A stretch of DNA of 8,546 nucleotides from Microcaldota archaeon (GCA_030043435.1 JASHXR010000037.1:1-8546); one strand, 5' to 3'. Numbered from the stretch's first letter, positions 1 to 7,668 are shown. The notes: generated by a model not told the origin, from the letters alone. Program-made: numbers and translations.

Positions 1-1210
1 GGTACCTCTTGTCATCGTCGCTCAGCGCCTCGGCCCCTACTATCGCGCTGAGGCTCTTTGCGTCCTGCGCCTTTGCATACATCGCGTAGAGCTGGTTCGC
101 CATCCCGCTATGGTCCTCCCTTGTCTTCCCAGCGCCTATCCCGTTGTTCATAAGCCTTGAGAGCGAGCCCAGCGGCTGTATCGAGGGATAGATGCCCTTG
201 TTCATCAGGTCCCTGCTCAGGTTTATCTGTCCCTCAGTGATGTACCCGGTAAGGTCAGGTATGGGATGCGTGACGTCGTCGCTTGGCATCGTAAGGACGT
301 CGAGCTGGGTTATGCTCCCCTTCTTGCCCTTGACTATCCCCGCCCTCTCGTATATGGACGCGAGGTCGGTGTACATGTACCCCGGATAGCCCCTCCTTCC
401 CGGCACCTCCTCCCTTGCGCTCGAAAGCTCCCTTAGAGCTTCAGCGTAGTTTGTCATGTCGTTTAAGATGACAAGCACGTGCATCCCCCTGTCGTATGCG
501 AGATACTCTGCTGTACTGAGCGCAAGCCTCGGCGTAAGGATCCTTTCTATGCTCGGGTCGTCTGCCAGGTTGATGAACGCGACCGTCCTCTTCAGCGCAC
601 CGGTCTTCCTGAACTCGTTGGTGAAGTAGGTCGCATCGTCATAGGTTATCCCTATGCCTGCGAAGACGACCGCGAAGCCCTCGCTGCTGTTCTTGACGTT
701 CGCCTGCCTTGTCACCTGCGCGGCAAGCTGGTTGTGCGGGAGGCCAGACGCGGAGAAGATCGGGAGTTTCTGCCCTCTTACCAGCGTGTCGAGTCCGTCT
801 ATAGCAGAGACGCCAGTCTCTATGAACTCGCTAGGCTTCTCCCTTGCAGTAGGGTTTATCGGGGCCCCGTTTATGTCCCTCTTCTCCTCGGCAGCCACTC
901 CTGCGGAGGTGTCCCTTGGCCTTCCCTGCCCGTCGAACACCCGCCCGAGCATGCCCTCCCCGACCCCTACCATGAAGGTCTCCCCCAGGAAGCTCACCGA
1001 GGTCTTATCTACATTGATCCCGTTGGTGGGCCCGAAGACCTGCACCACGGCATACTTGTCGCTCGTCTCAAGGACCTGCCCCAGTCTCGTCTCCCCGTCA
1101 GCTGTCCTTATCCTGACCACCTCGTTGTACTTGGCATTCCTCGTCTTGCCCACTACAACGAGCGGCCCGGCGACGCTTTCTATAGTGCTATACTCTATCT
1201 CGAATCTCAT
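1..1210 (-). CDS. atpB: A-type ATP synthase subunit B, 3' end cut off by the window edge
   Basis: This is the regulatory, non-catalytic B subunit, which alternates with A in the A3B3 head of the A1Ao ATP synthase. I translated 403 residues from ATG 1210-1208 to the left edge; B subunits are usually about 460 residues, so roughly the last 60 are missing. The family's degenerate nucleotide loop is present ([14 protein letters not shown], residues 152-165) in place of a true P-loop. Other hallmarks are [17 protein letters not shown] (245-261) and [20 protein letters not shown] (267-286). SLSRL (349-353) contains R352, the expected arginine finger reaching into the catalytic site of A. The block before it, YPSIQPLG, departs from the usual YPPINVLP. 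The gene starts 4 bases after the A stop. A GGAG lies 13 bases upstream and GTGAT 3 bases upstream of the ATG, so translation may be coupled to A. Subunit D is expected next, outside the window. Confidence 0.97.
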   Translation of the reverse strand, partial: MRFEIEYSTIESVAGPLVVVGKTRNAKYNEVVRIRTADGETRLGQVLETSDKYAVVQVFGPTNGINVDKTSVSFLGETFMVGVGEGMLGRVFDGQGRPRDTSAGVAAEEKRDINGAPINPTAREKPSEFIETGVSAIDGLDTLVRGQKLPIFSASGLPHNQLAAQVTRQANVKNSSEGFAVVFAGIGITYDDATYFTNEFRKTGALKRTVAFINLADDPSIERILTPRLALSTAEYLAYDRGMHVLVILNDMTNYAEALRELSSAREEVPGRRGYPGYMYTDLASIYERAGIVKGKKGSITQLDVLTMPSDDVTHPIPDLTGYITEGQINLSRDLMNKGIYPSIQPLGSLSRLMNNGIGAGKTREDHSGMANQLYAMYAKAQDAKSLSAIVGAEALSDDDKRY

Positions 1211-1214
1211 TGCA

Positions 1215-2996
1215 TCACGCCTTCTCCTCCTCGACATCCGCCTGGTACTCCTTGAGCAGGGCCTTGAACTCCGAGTCGATGTGCTCCTTGACCTGCTTGC
1301 CCTCCTTCTCCGTATCTGCCTCCTTGACGCTCTTGAGCCTGCCTATCTCCTCCCTGACCTTCATCTTTGTTATCTTGTCGGCTTCTATCCTGTGCGACAC
1401 GGCGTCGTTGGCCTTTGCGCCGAAGTAAAGTATGGACGAGAGCATCATCCTCTGCTTTGCGAGGCTCGTGTAGGTGTCTATCTCGTCATAGGCGTTCTGC
1501 CTCAGGAAGTCCTCCCTGATCATCCTGCCTGTCTCCAGGACTACCTTCTCACTGTCAGGCAGCGCATCGGCACCGACCAGTTGGACGATATCCTTCAGCT
1601 CGGCCTCCCTCTGGAGCAGCCGCATCGCCGTGGCCCTGTCGTCGACGAAGCCCTCTCCCGCATTCTTGACATACCAGTCCTTTAGCGCGTCTAGGTAGAG
1701 CGAATAGCTGTTAAGCCAGTTTACCGACGGGTAGTGCCTTGCAGATGCGAGCGCGACGTCAAGCGCCCAGAAGGTCTTCACCACCCTGAGCGTGCCCTGC
1801 GAGACCGGTTCAGAGATGTCGCCCCCTGCGGGCGATACCGCTCCGATGATCGTCACCGAGCCGATCGCGCCGTTCAGCGACTCGACCTTCCCGCTCCTCT
1901 CATAGTATTCCGCGAGCCTCTTTGGCAGATATGCCGGATAGCCCTCCTCTCCAGGCATCTCCTCGAGCCGTGCGGATATCTCACGCATCGCCTCTGCCCA
2001 TCTCGAGGTCGAATCAGCCATTATCGCGACGCTGTATCCCATGTCCCTGAAGTATTCCGCTATCGTTATTCCCGTATAGATGCTTGCCTCCCTTGCAGCC
2101 ACGGGCATGTTGCTCGTGTTCGCCACCAGCACCGTCCTTTCCATGAGCGGCCTCTTCGTCTTCGGGTCCACCAGCTCAGGGAACTCCACAAGCACGTCGG
2201 TCATCTCGTTTCCGCGTTCCCCGCAACCCACATATACTACTATGTCAGCGTCCGCGAATTTCGCGATCTGCTGCTGGGCCACGGTCTTCCCAGACCCGAA
2301 GGGCCCCGGCACAGCAGCGCTCCCTCCCTTTGCGACAGGGAAGAAGGTATCGAAGACCCTCTGCCCGGTAAGCAGCGGCTCGTCAGACCTGAACTTGTTC
2401 TTGAAGGGAGAAGACCTCCTGACAGGCCTTCTCTGCATCAGCGTTATGTCGGTAGACTTGCCCGCTTTCGTCACCCTTGCGATCTTCTGGTCGACGCTGA
2501 AATTCCCGTTCCTCAGCCCTGTTATCTTCCCTTCCACTCCATAAGGGATCATGATGTAATGCTTCAACTGCTCCGTCTCCTGCACATATCCTATTATCTC
2601 CCCCTGGCTTACAGCTGAACCGTTCTTGACCTTCTTCTCCATGAAGAACCTCCACCTCTTCTTGCGGTCCAGCGCGTCGGCAGTCACCCCCTTGCCTATG
2701 AACGTACCTGTCTTTGCCCTTATCACCTCAAGGGGCCTCTGTATCCCATCATAGACGTTGTTGAGTATCCCCGGGCCCAGCTCCACCATCAGCGGGACCT
2801 CGGTAGACTCGACAGGCTCCCCAGGGCTCACCCCGGTCATGTCCTCGTATACCTGTATTATCGCCTTGTCCTTCCTGAGCTGGATTATCTCGCCGATAAG
2901 CCCCAGCTTTCCGACTCTTACTACGTCATACATCCTTGTTCCAAGCATGCCATTGGCCACTACCAGCGGCCCAGATATCCTTTCTATGATGCCCAT
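1215..2996 (-). CDS. atpA: A-type ATP synthase catalytic subunit A
   Basis: This is the catalytic subunit, which makes or hydrolyses ATP at the A/B interfaces of the soluble head. The 593-residue length is normal for archaeal A subunits (about 580-600). A beta-barrel domain comes first (about 1-75), then the A-specific non-homologous bulge (about 110-190). The P-loop GPFGSGKT is at 231-238, with K237 and T238 binding phosphate and Mg. CGERGNEM (258-265) holds the catalytic glutamate E260, and DSTSRWAEA (328-336) follows. The alpha/beta signature [10 protein letters not shown] is at 423-432. The C-terminal domain ends in a very charged helix (about 555-593). No intein interrupts the P-loop, although inteins occur there in some archaea. 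The ATG is preceded by GGTGAG three bases upstream. The gap from the F stop is 11 bases, and B begins 4 bases after this gene's TGA. Confidence 0.99.
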   Translation of the reverse strand: MGIIERISGPLVVANGMLGTRMYDVVRVGKLGLIGEIIQLRKDKAIIQVYEDMTGVSPGEPVESTEVPLMVELGPGILNNVYDGIQRPLEVIRAKTGTFIGKGVTADALDRKKRWRFFMEKKVKNGSAVSQGEIIGYVQETEQLKHYIMIPYGVEGKITGLRNGNFSVDQKIARVTKAGKSTDITLMQRRPVRRSSPFKNKFRSDEPLLTGQRVFDTFFPVAKGGSAAVPGPFGSGKTVAQQQIAKFADADIVVYVGCGERGNEMTDVLVEFPELVDPKTKRPLMERTVLVANTSNMPVAAREASIYTGITIAEYFRDMGYSVAIMADSTSRWAEAMREISARLEEMPGEEGYPAYLPKRLAEYYERSGKVESLNGAIGSVTIIGAVSPAGGDISEPVSQGTLRVVKTFWALDVALASARHYPSVNWLNSYSLYLDALKDWYVKNAGEGFVDDRATAMRLLQREAELKDIVQLVGADALPDSEKVVLETGRMIREDFLRQNAYDEIDTYTSLAKQRMMLSSILYFGAKANDAVSHRIEADKITKMKVREEIGRLKSVKEADTEKEGKQVKEHIDSEFKALLKEYQADVEEEKA

Positions 2997-2999
2997 TGC

Positions 3000-3008
3000 C
3001 TCACCAAT
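3000..3008 (-). promoter_or_regulatory. Ribosome binding site of subunit A (ATTGGTGAG)
   Basis: On the minus strand GGTGAG stands three bases before the A start codon. It matches the GGTGA variant of the archaeal Shine-Dalgarno sequence, which pairs with AUCACCUCC at the 3' end of 16S rRNA. The first base of the ATTGGTGAG block is also the last base of the F stop codon. The same nine bases precede subunit K. Confidence 0.7.
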
Positions 3009-3361
3009 TATTTGTTAAACCTCTTAGTTATGTCGATGCCTATCGCCCTCATTATGAGGCTCCTGAGAGTGTCCTCTTCAGTAGTGTCCTCTCCGGGTTC
3101 CGGTACCTCGACTACCAGCGGCAATATGCCGGTCTCCATAGCCTCGTTCAGCCTCCTGTCCTTCACCATCCTCTTTACCGACGAACTTACGATTATGATC
3201 CCGATGTCATTCCGCGCAAGGAGTCCCCTCAGCCTCGATTCGGCCTCAGCGGCATCCCCTACGGTCGACGATTCGGTGATCCCGGCAAGCTTGAACCCCA
3301 AGCTGAGCTGCTGGTTCCCAACCAGGGCTATGCTATACGGCCTTTCTACTCGCTCCTCCAT
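3008..3361 (-). CDS. atpF: A-type ATP synthase subunit F
   Basis: F is a small Rossmann-like protein that sits with D on the central rotor shaft and helps couple head and shaft. The 117-residue product is slightly longer than the usual ~100. Residues 8-28 (RPYSIALVGNQQ, then LSLGFKLAGI) match the family's opening beta strand and GF-xLAG motif. The segment DIGIIIVSSSV is the second core strand. ILPLVVEVPEPG followed by RAIGID near the C-terminus is the typical F ending. An acidic insert (EDTTEED) sits between those last two motifs. The start ATG lies inside the 3' end of C, so the genes overlap by 16 bases. GAGAGG eight bases upstream of the ATG is a good ribosome site, and the next codons offer no better start. 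The stop TAA is 11 bases before A. Confidence 0.96.
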   Translation of the reverse strand: MEERVERPYSIALVGNQQLSLGFKLAGITESSTVGDAAEAESRLRGLLARNDIGIIIVSSSVKRMVKDRRLNEAMETGILPLVVEVPEPGEDTTEEDTLRSLIMRAIGIDITKRFNK

Positions 3362-4392
3362 ACGATCAACCTCTCCATCTCCTCCCTGCTGAGGCCGTAG
3401 AGCCTCCCGTGGATGAGTATCCTCAGCGTGAAGACCTCTATCTCCTTCATGTACAGGTATACCAGTATAGCCCCGAATGAGAGTATGGTGTGCTTCAGCA
3501 GCCTCATGCTCTCGTTGAAGATGGAGTTCTTCATGCCTATCTCAAAGAGGAGCAGCTGCTTCCTCTTGCTGTTCCTGTAGACGTCAAGCGCGTTCTTCAG
3601 GTCGTAGACCTTGACCTGCGAGACCATCGACTCTATGTCCTTGGAGCCGTTATAGAGCTGCTCGAGCTCTGACGGGCCCATCCTTCCGTGCTCTATGACG
3701 CTCCCGGATATGTCCGGGAACTTCAGGCCGGCCCTCTTCGCCTTTATCAATATGAGCAGGTTCCTCATGTCTATGTCCATCTTGAGTATCTGCGCCGGCT
3801 CGTTGTGTATTATCCTGAGCCCCACGATGGTCTTTCCCAGCCCCTTGTAATAGCTCTTGTCTATCGACGCCGCCGCGTCCAGCGCGCTCTTCGTCTTCTT
3901 GTATGTCTCTAGTGCCTGTCTCAAGACGGCCATATGCCTGGTGTTTATCATGAACCTGCCCAGCATGCCCTCCACCGAGTCCTCCCTCATCGCCTCTTTT
4001 ATCTCAGCCGCGTTATACCTGCCATAGTCGATTATATACCTCGCTATAGACTCATAATCGGCTTTCCTCTCCTTGGCCTCGATGGCCATCTTTATGTTGT
4101 AAAGGCCCCATTTGTCTACTATCGCGCGTATCAGCGCCCTTTCCGTAGCCGGGGTTATCTGGACGAGCTTGCTCGTGCTCTTCGCCAGGTTGTTGCTCAG
4201 CGCGAAGTCTACGAGCTCGCTCTTTATCGAAAGCCCCCCAAAGCTCTCCAGGTCAGACCTGTAATCGCTCTGGAACAGTATGGCTATCATCGAGCTTGCG
4301 TCCTTCGCGTTCATTATGTCCTGCATCGTCCTCTTGCTTATCAGCTTCGCTTCCATCGCCTTTACCCTGGCGCTGGAATAGCCGTAATGCAT
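3346..4392 (-). CDS. atpC: A-type ATP synthase subunit C (d-like central stalk socket)
   Basis: C is the funnel-shaped subunit that connects the central shaft (D/F) to the membrane ring of K subunits; it is homologous to V-ATPase subunit d. The 348-residue product has the normal family length (about 350) and is almost all helical. It shows the characteristic openings of its repeated helical bundles: MHYGYSSARVKAMEAKLIS at the start, NLLILIKAKRAGL (211-223), and ILVYLYMKEIEVFTLRIL followed by HGRLYGLS (309-335). I chose ATG 4392-4390 because MxYGYxxARV is the conserved family start. The frame stays open 44 codons further upstream, but that part lies inside E and looks unlike any C subunit. No clear ribosome site precedes the ATG, and a 5-bp hairpin lies there. 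The gap from E is 25 bases, and the 3' end overlaps F by 16. Confidence 0.95.
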   Translation of the reverse strand: MHYGYSSARVKAMEAKLISKRTMQDIMNAKDASSMIAILFQSDYRSDLESFGGLSIKSELVDFALSNNLAKSTSKLVQITPATERALIRAIVDKWGLYNIKMAIEAKERKADYESIARYIIDYGRYNAAEIKEAMREDSVEGMLGRFMINTRHMAVLRQALETYKKTKSALDAAASIDKSYYKGLGKTIVGLRIIHNEPAQILKMDIDMRNLLILIKAKRAGLKFPDISGSVIEHGRMGPSELEQLYNGSKDIESMVSQVKVYDLKNALDVYRNSKRKQLLLFEIGMKNSIFNESMRLLKHTILSFGAILVYLYMKEIEVFTLRILIHGRLYGLSREEMERLIVWRSE

Positions 4393-4417
4393 CGCCGCAT
4401 CGGTGCCCGATCTCAAA

Positions 4418-5116
4418 CTATCCACCCCTGCCGCGCCTGGGCCGCGGCGCACTCCTCGCCTTCTTCGAAGGCTTGGCTCCGCGCCCCCTACGTCCGCTTC
4501 CCGCCTTATCGCCCCTCTTCCCAATCGCGCTTGCCGCCCTCTCTATCTTCCGTTCCGCGCTGCCTGAGAAGAGCTCATCGGCCACCATCCTCCTTATGCC
4601 GTCTATGCCGTACTCCACTACCGTCTCCACTGTGGCGTTGAGAGAGAGCTTCCCGTCTGGGGTGGAGAGGATGAAGCCATCGACATCGCCGTATTCCACC
4701 TTCTGCTTTCCTTTCACGAGCGAGGCGTTCCTCTTGCTCGTCCTCACGACGTACTCAGCGCCTCCGGAGGCCTCGGCGAACTGCTTTACCCCGCTCTTCA
4801 GGATCCTCTCCAGCCCGTCTGCCCTCACCCTGCGCTCGACCTCCCTGCGGACCTGCGCGAGCGCCTGCTCCACGACCCTGCCCTTAGCCTCTATGACAAG
4901 CGTGTTCCTCTCCGTCTCAAGCCCTGCAGCCGCCTCGAGGCGCATCCTCTCCTCCTCGCGCCTCGCCGCGTCCTCGCCTCGCTTGAGGATCTCCTTGGCG
5001 CGCGCCTGGGCCTCCTTGACTATCCTCTCGGCCTCTGCATCGGCCTCGCCCTGCTCCTCCTTCACCTTGGACTCGGCCTCGCCTAGTATGCTCTTCCTGA
5101 TTGCGTCGAGCGACAT
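4418..5116 (-). CDS. atpE: A-type ATP synthase peripheral stalk subunit E with a basic C-terminal tail
   Basis: E pairs with H to form the peripheral stalks that hold the head still against the rotor. The 232-residue product starts with a long charged helix (about 1-95, coiled coil rich in E, A, K and R). A mixed alpha/beta head domain follows (about 96-184). EYGDVDGFILSTPDGKLSLN (141-160) is the family's recognisable core, and IDGIRRMVADELF (171-183) is the usual C-terminal helix, where most archaeal E subunits stop (about 185-205 residues in total). Here about 48 more residues follow, rich in Arg, Gly and Lys and ending PRRGRGG. The ATG lies 12 bases after the K stop, with only a weak GGGT six bases upstream. 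The tail could be genuine or lineage specific; I see no frameshift that would restore a shorter normal end. Confidence 0.93.
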   Translation of the reverse strand: MSLDAIRKSILGEAESKVKEEQGEADAEAERIVKEAQARAKEILKRGEDAARREEERMRLEAAAGLETERNTLVIEAKGRVVEQALAQVRREVERRVRADGLERILKSGVKQFAEASGGAEYVVRTSKRNASLVKGKQKVEYGDVDGFILSTPDGKLSLNATVETVVEYGIDGIRRMVADELFSGSAERKIERAASAIGKRGDKAGSGRRGRGAKPSKKARSAPRPRRGRGG

Positions 5117-5128
5117 GGAGCTACCCGC

Positions 5129-5365
5129 TTATATTATGCCGAAGGTCAGCATTATGAGTATGGACACGACGAACCCGAAGATGAGCAGGGTCTCGGGAAG
5201 CACGAGGAAGAGGAGCACTATCCCCATGCTGTCCGGCTTCTCGGCTATCAGGCCGAGGCCCGCGCTCCCTATCCCTGATTGCGCCATTCCCGTGCCTATC
5301 GCGCCTCCTGCTATCGCAATTCCAGCTCCTATCGCCGCAAACTCTGCTCCAGTGACTACTACCAT
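5129..5365 (-). CDS. atpK: A-type ATP synthase subunit K (membrane rotor proteolipid, c-like)
   Basis: K is the proteolipid that forms the rotating ion-carrying ring in the membrane. The 78-residue product is a single hairpin of two membrane helices. Helix 1 (about 8-40) is packed with small residues (GAGIAIAGGAIGTG), as needed for tight ring packing. A polar loop, AEKPDS (41-46), follows. Helix 2 (about 48-76) carries LPETLLIFG (55-63), with E58 as the ion-binding carboxylate. Q29 in helix 1 and T59 next to E58 fit the sodium-ligand pattern. I chose ATG 5365-5363 because GGTGAG lies four bases upstream; TTG 5377 and GTG 5374 would place that ribosome site inside the gene. The gap from I is 17 bases and to E 12 bases. 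Being a single hairpin, each copy should carry one ion site. Confidence 0.95.
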   Translation of the reverse strand: MVVVTGAEFAAIGAGIAIAGGAIGTGMAQSGIGSAGLGLIAEKPDSMGIVLLFLVLPETLLIFGFVVSILIMLTFGII

Positions 5366-5369
5366 TCGT

Positions 5370-5378
5370 CTCACCAAT
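5370..5378 (-). promoter_or_regulatory. Ribosome binding site of subunit K (ATTGGTGAG)
   Basis: GGTGAG lies four bases before ATG 5365-5363 on the minus strand and decides the start of K over the upstream TTG and GTG codons that fall within it. K is needed in the highest copy number of any subunit, so a strong site here makes sense; that link is inference. Confidence 0.7.
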
Positions 5379-5382
5379 CGTT

Positions 5383-7248
5383 TTACTCTCTAGTATGATT
5401 CCTCCTGTAGCTGAAGGGCCTGAACCGTATCCCATTGCCTATGTAGAACTTCGAGAAGAACTCGACGAAGTTCAGCCTCACGCCCTGCACTATGCCCTCG
5501 AAGATGCCGAGGAGCATGTTGAGAGAGTGAAGCAGTATGAAGATTGCAAGGTAAAGGATAAATACCAGTATGCCTGCGCTCAGGTGCGGCGTGAAATACG
5601 TGTCTATCAGGAGCGCGATGATGACCGAGCCAAGGCCGAAGCCCATTATCCTTGCGTAGCTCAACGGATGGGTTATAAGGTTGGTTATCTCGGTAGCCTC
5701 CTGGCCGCTGAGCACCGCAGTGGCGAGGAGCGCAGCCACGGCGACGACCGCAGAGGCTATCGGCAGCGCGCCGCTGGTGAAGCCGAAGAGCGAGCTCACG
5801 GCTATCGCGCCGAACACTATCACCGCTATCGAGGTGAGCTTGGACACCGCGAGCCTCTTCTCGTTGTGGTGCAGCTTGTTTATGAAGCCGAAGAGCAGGC
5901 CTATCACTATCTGCACTATACCGAAGAGCACAGTTATCGCTATTATCGAGGTCGCATCGGAGAGCCAGTCGAACGTCGGCAGGCCAGGGACCAGGTACTG
6001 GTTGAGGTGGAAGCCGAAGTACTGGTTGGAGAGCACTCCGAAGAAGATCGCTGCTATCGACATCAGCTGCCAGATCTTGCAGGCGTTGTAGACAAGGCCC
6101 TCCCTGCTCACCTTCCTCGATACCAGCGTGGCGAAGGCGAGCGAGGCGAGGCCGTAGCCGACGTCGCTGATCATGAGCCCGTAGAAGACGGGGAAGAAGA
6201 GCACGAAGACCCATGTCGGGTCTATCTCGTCGCTCCTCTGCGTGGAATAGAAGTTCATCAGGTACTCGAAGGGCTTGAGTATTCCCGGCCTGTTGGTGTG
6301 CGTAGGCGCGAGCTCGTCGTGCTCCAGCCTCTCCATATGCATCCTGCCCTTGGTCGTCTCCGCGAGCTTCCTGGCCAGCGCGTCGTACCTCCTGCTCTCT
6401 ATCCATCCCTCTGCGACGAAGGCGCTGTCCGTCTTCTTGAACATGGCGCTGACGTCGGCGCGCGCGAGCTCTATGGAGAGCATCTCGCTCATGTTGGAGA
6501 GGTGCGAGTAGTGCCTTGCGCCCATCCGCTCAAGCTCCTTCCCTATCTCGCCGAGCCTCTTGCCGTCCTTCCTCCTCCTCTCGTTTACTGCCTTAAGTAT
6601 CTCCTTAGGCTCGCCCTCCATGTATCTTGCGCCGAGGTCCAATTCTGTGACGCCGCTTCCCTTGATGCGCGTCTCGATGTCCCTCTCCCTGTCGTAGGCG
6701 ATGAAGACCAGGTAGTCCTTGCCCGCCCTCCCGGTGTACGTCTCCAGTCCAGCCTCGTCCCTGCCTATCTCCTTCCTCAGCGCCCTGAGCGCCTTGCCGT
6801 CCCCTTCGAACGCCTTGTACGCCACCCTCTCGCTCCTGGTCCTGGAGAAGTCGACGTGCAGGCCCTCGAAAGCGCGCGCTATGCGCTCTGCGTTCGCAAG
6901 CGCAGCCATGTCCTCCTCTAGCGACTTCCTCTCCGCGTCAAGGGCGTAGATGGCGTCGAGAGCGCGCATCCCCTTCGCCTCCCCGGCAAGCCTCTTGGCG
7001 CCGAGATGCCTTTCATGCCTTACCTCGCCCTTCGGGAGTATCTGGAGCGCGCCGTTGACCTTTATCAGTGAGTCGGAGAGCTCGGTGGAGAATACGGCAG
7101 GCCTGTCGTCGGGAATCTCGAGCCTGGACTTCCTGAGGTCTATTACGGACAGCTGGTGGAGCGCGGCGACGACCCGCTCGCGGTCATCGTCCATGGCGAC
7201 TATCCTTATCTTCTCCATCGGCTCTGTACGGAACAACCAATCAACCAA
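5383..7248 (-). CDS. atpI: A-type ATP synthase subunit I (membrane stator, a-like)
   Basis: I is the membrane stator. Its C-terminal half forms the two ion half-channels against the K ring, and its N-terminal half anchors the peripheral stalks. The product has 621 residues, near the short end for the family. About 1-335 is a soluble, charged helical arm with the typical opening LFRTEPMEKIRIV (5-17). About 345-580 contains seven or eight hydrophobic helices. Family motifs are DEIDPT (340-345), FPVFYGLMISDVGYG (352-366) and HPLSYARIMGFG (527-538). R533 in the last of these is the expected essential arginine facing E58 of K. NFVEFFSKFYIGNGIRF (593-609) is the usual ending. I chose TTG 7248-7246: AAGGAG lies four bases upstream, and LFRTEP is family-like, so ATG 7218 would cut conserved residues. 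TTG 7236 is a possible alternative. The start overlaps the H stop by 8 bases. Confidence 0.95.
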   Translation of the reverse strand: MVDWLFRTEPMEKIRIVAMDDDRERVVAALHQLSVIDLRKSRLEIPDDRPAVFSTELSDSLIKVNGALQILPKGEVRHERHLGAKRLAGEAKGMRALDAIYALDAERKSLEEDMAALANAERIARAFEGLHVDFSRTRSERVAYKAFEGDGKALRALRKEIGRDEAGLETYTGRAGKDYLVFIAYDRERDIETRIKGSGVTELDLGARYMEGEPKEILKAVNERRRKDGKRLGEIGKELERMGARHYSHLSNMSEMLSIELARADVSAMFKKTDSAFVAEGWIESRRYDALARKLAETTKGRMHMERLEHDELAPTHTNRPGILKPFEYLMNFYSTQRSDEIDPTWVFVLFFPVFYGLMISDVGYGLASLAFATLVSRKVSREGLVYNACKIWQLMSIAAIFFGVLSNQYFGFHLNQYLVPGLPTFDWLSDATSIIAITVLFGIVQIVIGLLFGFINKLHHNEKRLAVSKLTSIAVIVFGAIAVSSLFGFTSGALPIASAVVAVAALLATAVLSGQEATEITNLITHPLSYARIMGFGLGSVIIALLIDTYFTPHLSAGILVFILYLAIFILLHSLNMLLGIFEGIVQGVRLNFVEFFSKFYIGNGIRFRPFSYRRNHTRE

Positions 7249-7561
7249 GTATCTCCTTAGCGGCCCTGGAGCTTATCCTCGCTATCTTCGCCCTGCTTAT
7301 CCTGGTCTTGCCTATTCTCTTCGCCAGCTCCCGCGCCTGCGCAAGCCCTGCCTCGGTCGACCTCGCTATCTCCTCGCCTGCCCGCTTCAGGGTCTCGGCC
7401 CTCTCCTCCTTGGCCCGCGCCTCAGCGTCGCCGATGAGCCTGGCGGCCTTCTCCCGCGCCTTGGCGAGCCTCGCCTCCTTGTCCCTACCTGCAGCTGCGA
7501 CGAGCTCCCTGGCCTTGGACTCCGCATCCTGGACATGCTCTATAGACGTTGAATTTGCCAT
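7241..7561 (-). CDS. atpH: A-type ATP synthase peripheral stalk subunit H
   Basis: H is the thin coiled-coil partner of E in the peripheral stalk. The 106-residue product is nearly all one helix, rich in Ala, Glu, Lys and Arg with heptad-like spacing (about 8-85). It is followed by a basic segment (KRIGKTRISRAKIARISSRA, 81-100) and the family-like end AKEILG. The length fits archaeal H subunits (about 100-110). I chose ATG 7561-7559 because GAGAGG lies seven bases upstream. The frame is open to a TTG at 7615, but that codon sits about where the promoter would start the transcript, and the 18 extra residues look unlike an H subunit. H is the first gene of the operon, with 253 non-coding bases upstream. 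Assignment rests on composition and position more than on sequence motifs, because coiled-coil proteins share little. Confidence 0.88.
   Translation of the reverse strand: MANSTSIEHVQDAESKARELVAAAGRDKEARLAKAREKAARLIGDAEARAKEERAETLKRAGEEIARSTEAGLAQARELAKRIGKTRISRAKIARISSRAAKEILG
7253..7258 (-). promoter_or_regulatory. Ribosome binding site of subunit I (AAGGAG)
   Basis: AAGGAG on the minus strand, inside the 3' end of H, stands four bases before TTG 7248-7246. The spacing is a little short. It supports a TTG start for I and translation coupled to the end of H. Confidence 0.5.
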
Positions 7562-7568
7562 GAAGGCG

Positions 7569-7574
7569 CCTCTC
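7569..7574 (-). promoter_or_regulatory. Ribosome binding site of subunit H (GAGAGG)
   Basis: GAGAGG on the minus strand stands seven bases before ATG 7561-7559 and decides that start over the upstream TTG at 7615. Confidence 0.5.
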
Positions 7575-7632
7575 GAACCCCAGCTAGCGTTTATCTCTGT
7601 AAAAAGGTTCTGCAATAATAAGGCAGATTAAG

Positions 7633-7640
7633 CTTAAAAG
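7633..7640 (-). promoter_or_regulatory. Probable TATA box of the ATP synthase operon
   Basis: On the minus strand CTTTTAAG reads as an archaeal TATA element. Archaeal transcription starts about 25 bases downstream, which puts the start near 7606-7614 and leaves a leader of about 45-55 bases before the H ATG. It overlaps a 10-base palindrome, TTAAGCTTAA (7628-7637). The purine-rich BRE expected just upstream is not convincing. Less TATA-like AT stretches lie further upstream (7716-7724 and 7763-7770). Confidence 0.45.
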
Positions 7641-7668
7641 CATTGGCGTTGGCTGGCCTATCTAGGAA

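Noticed and set aside
2280..2310. Possible intein insertion in the P-loop of subunit A
   Set aside because: The P-loop reads through as GPFGSGKT without interruption and the protein has normal length.
4393..4524. In-frame extension of subunit C by 44 residues upstream of ATG 4392
   Set aside because: It lies in the E tail and its junction, is Arg/Gly-rich only because the DNA there is GC-rich, and C subunits conserve a start at MxYGYxxARV.
4296..5393. A 365-codon plus-strand frame opposite K, E and part of C
   Set aside because: It spans three well-supported minus-strand genes, and its Ser/Ala/Pro-rich product is typical antisense translation.
5395..6921. A 508-codon open frame on the plus strand opposite subunit I
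   Set aside because: It mirrors the I gene. The product is a low-complexity mix rich in Tyr, His, Glu and Arg with no recognisable domain, as expected from the antisense of a GC-rich, codon-biased gene.
7562..7615. An earlier TTG start (7615-7613) for subunit H
   Set aside because: It lies about where the promoter candidate would start transcription, has no ribosome site, and adds residues unlike other H subunits. ATG 7561 has GAGAGG at good spacing.
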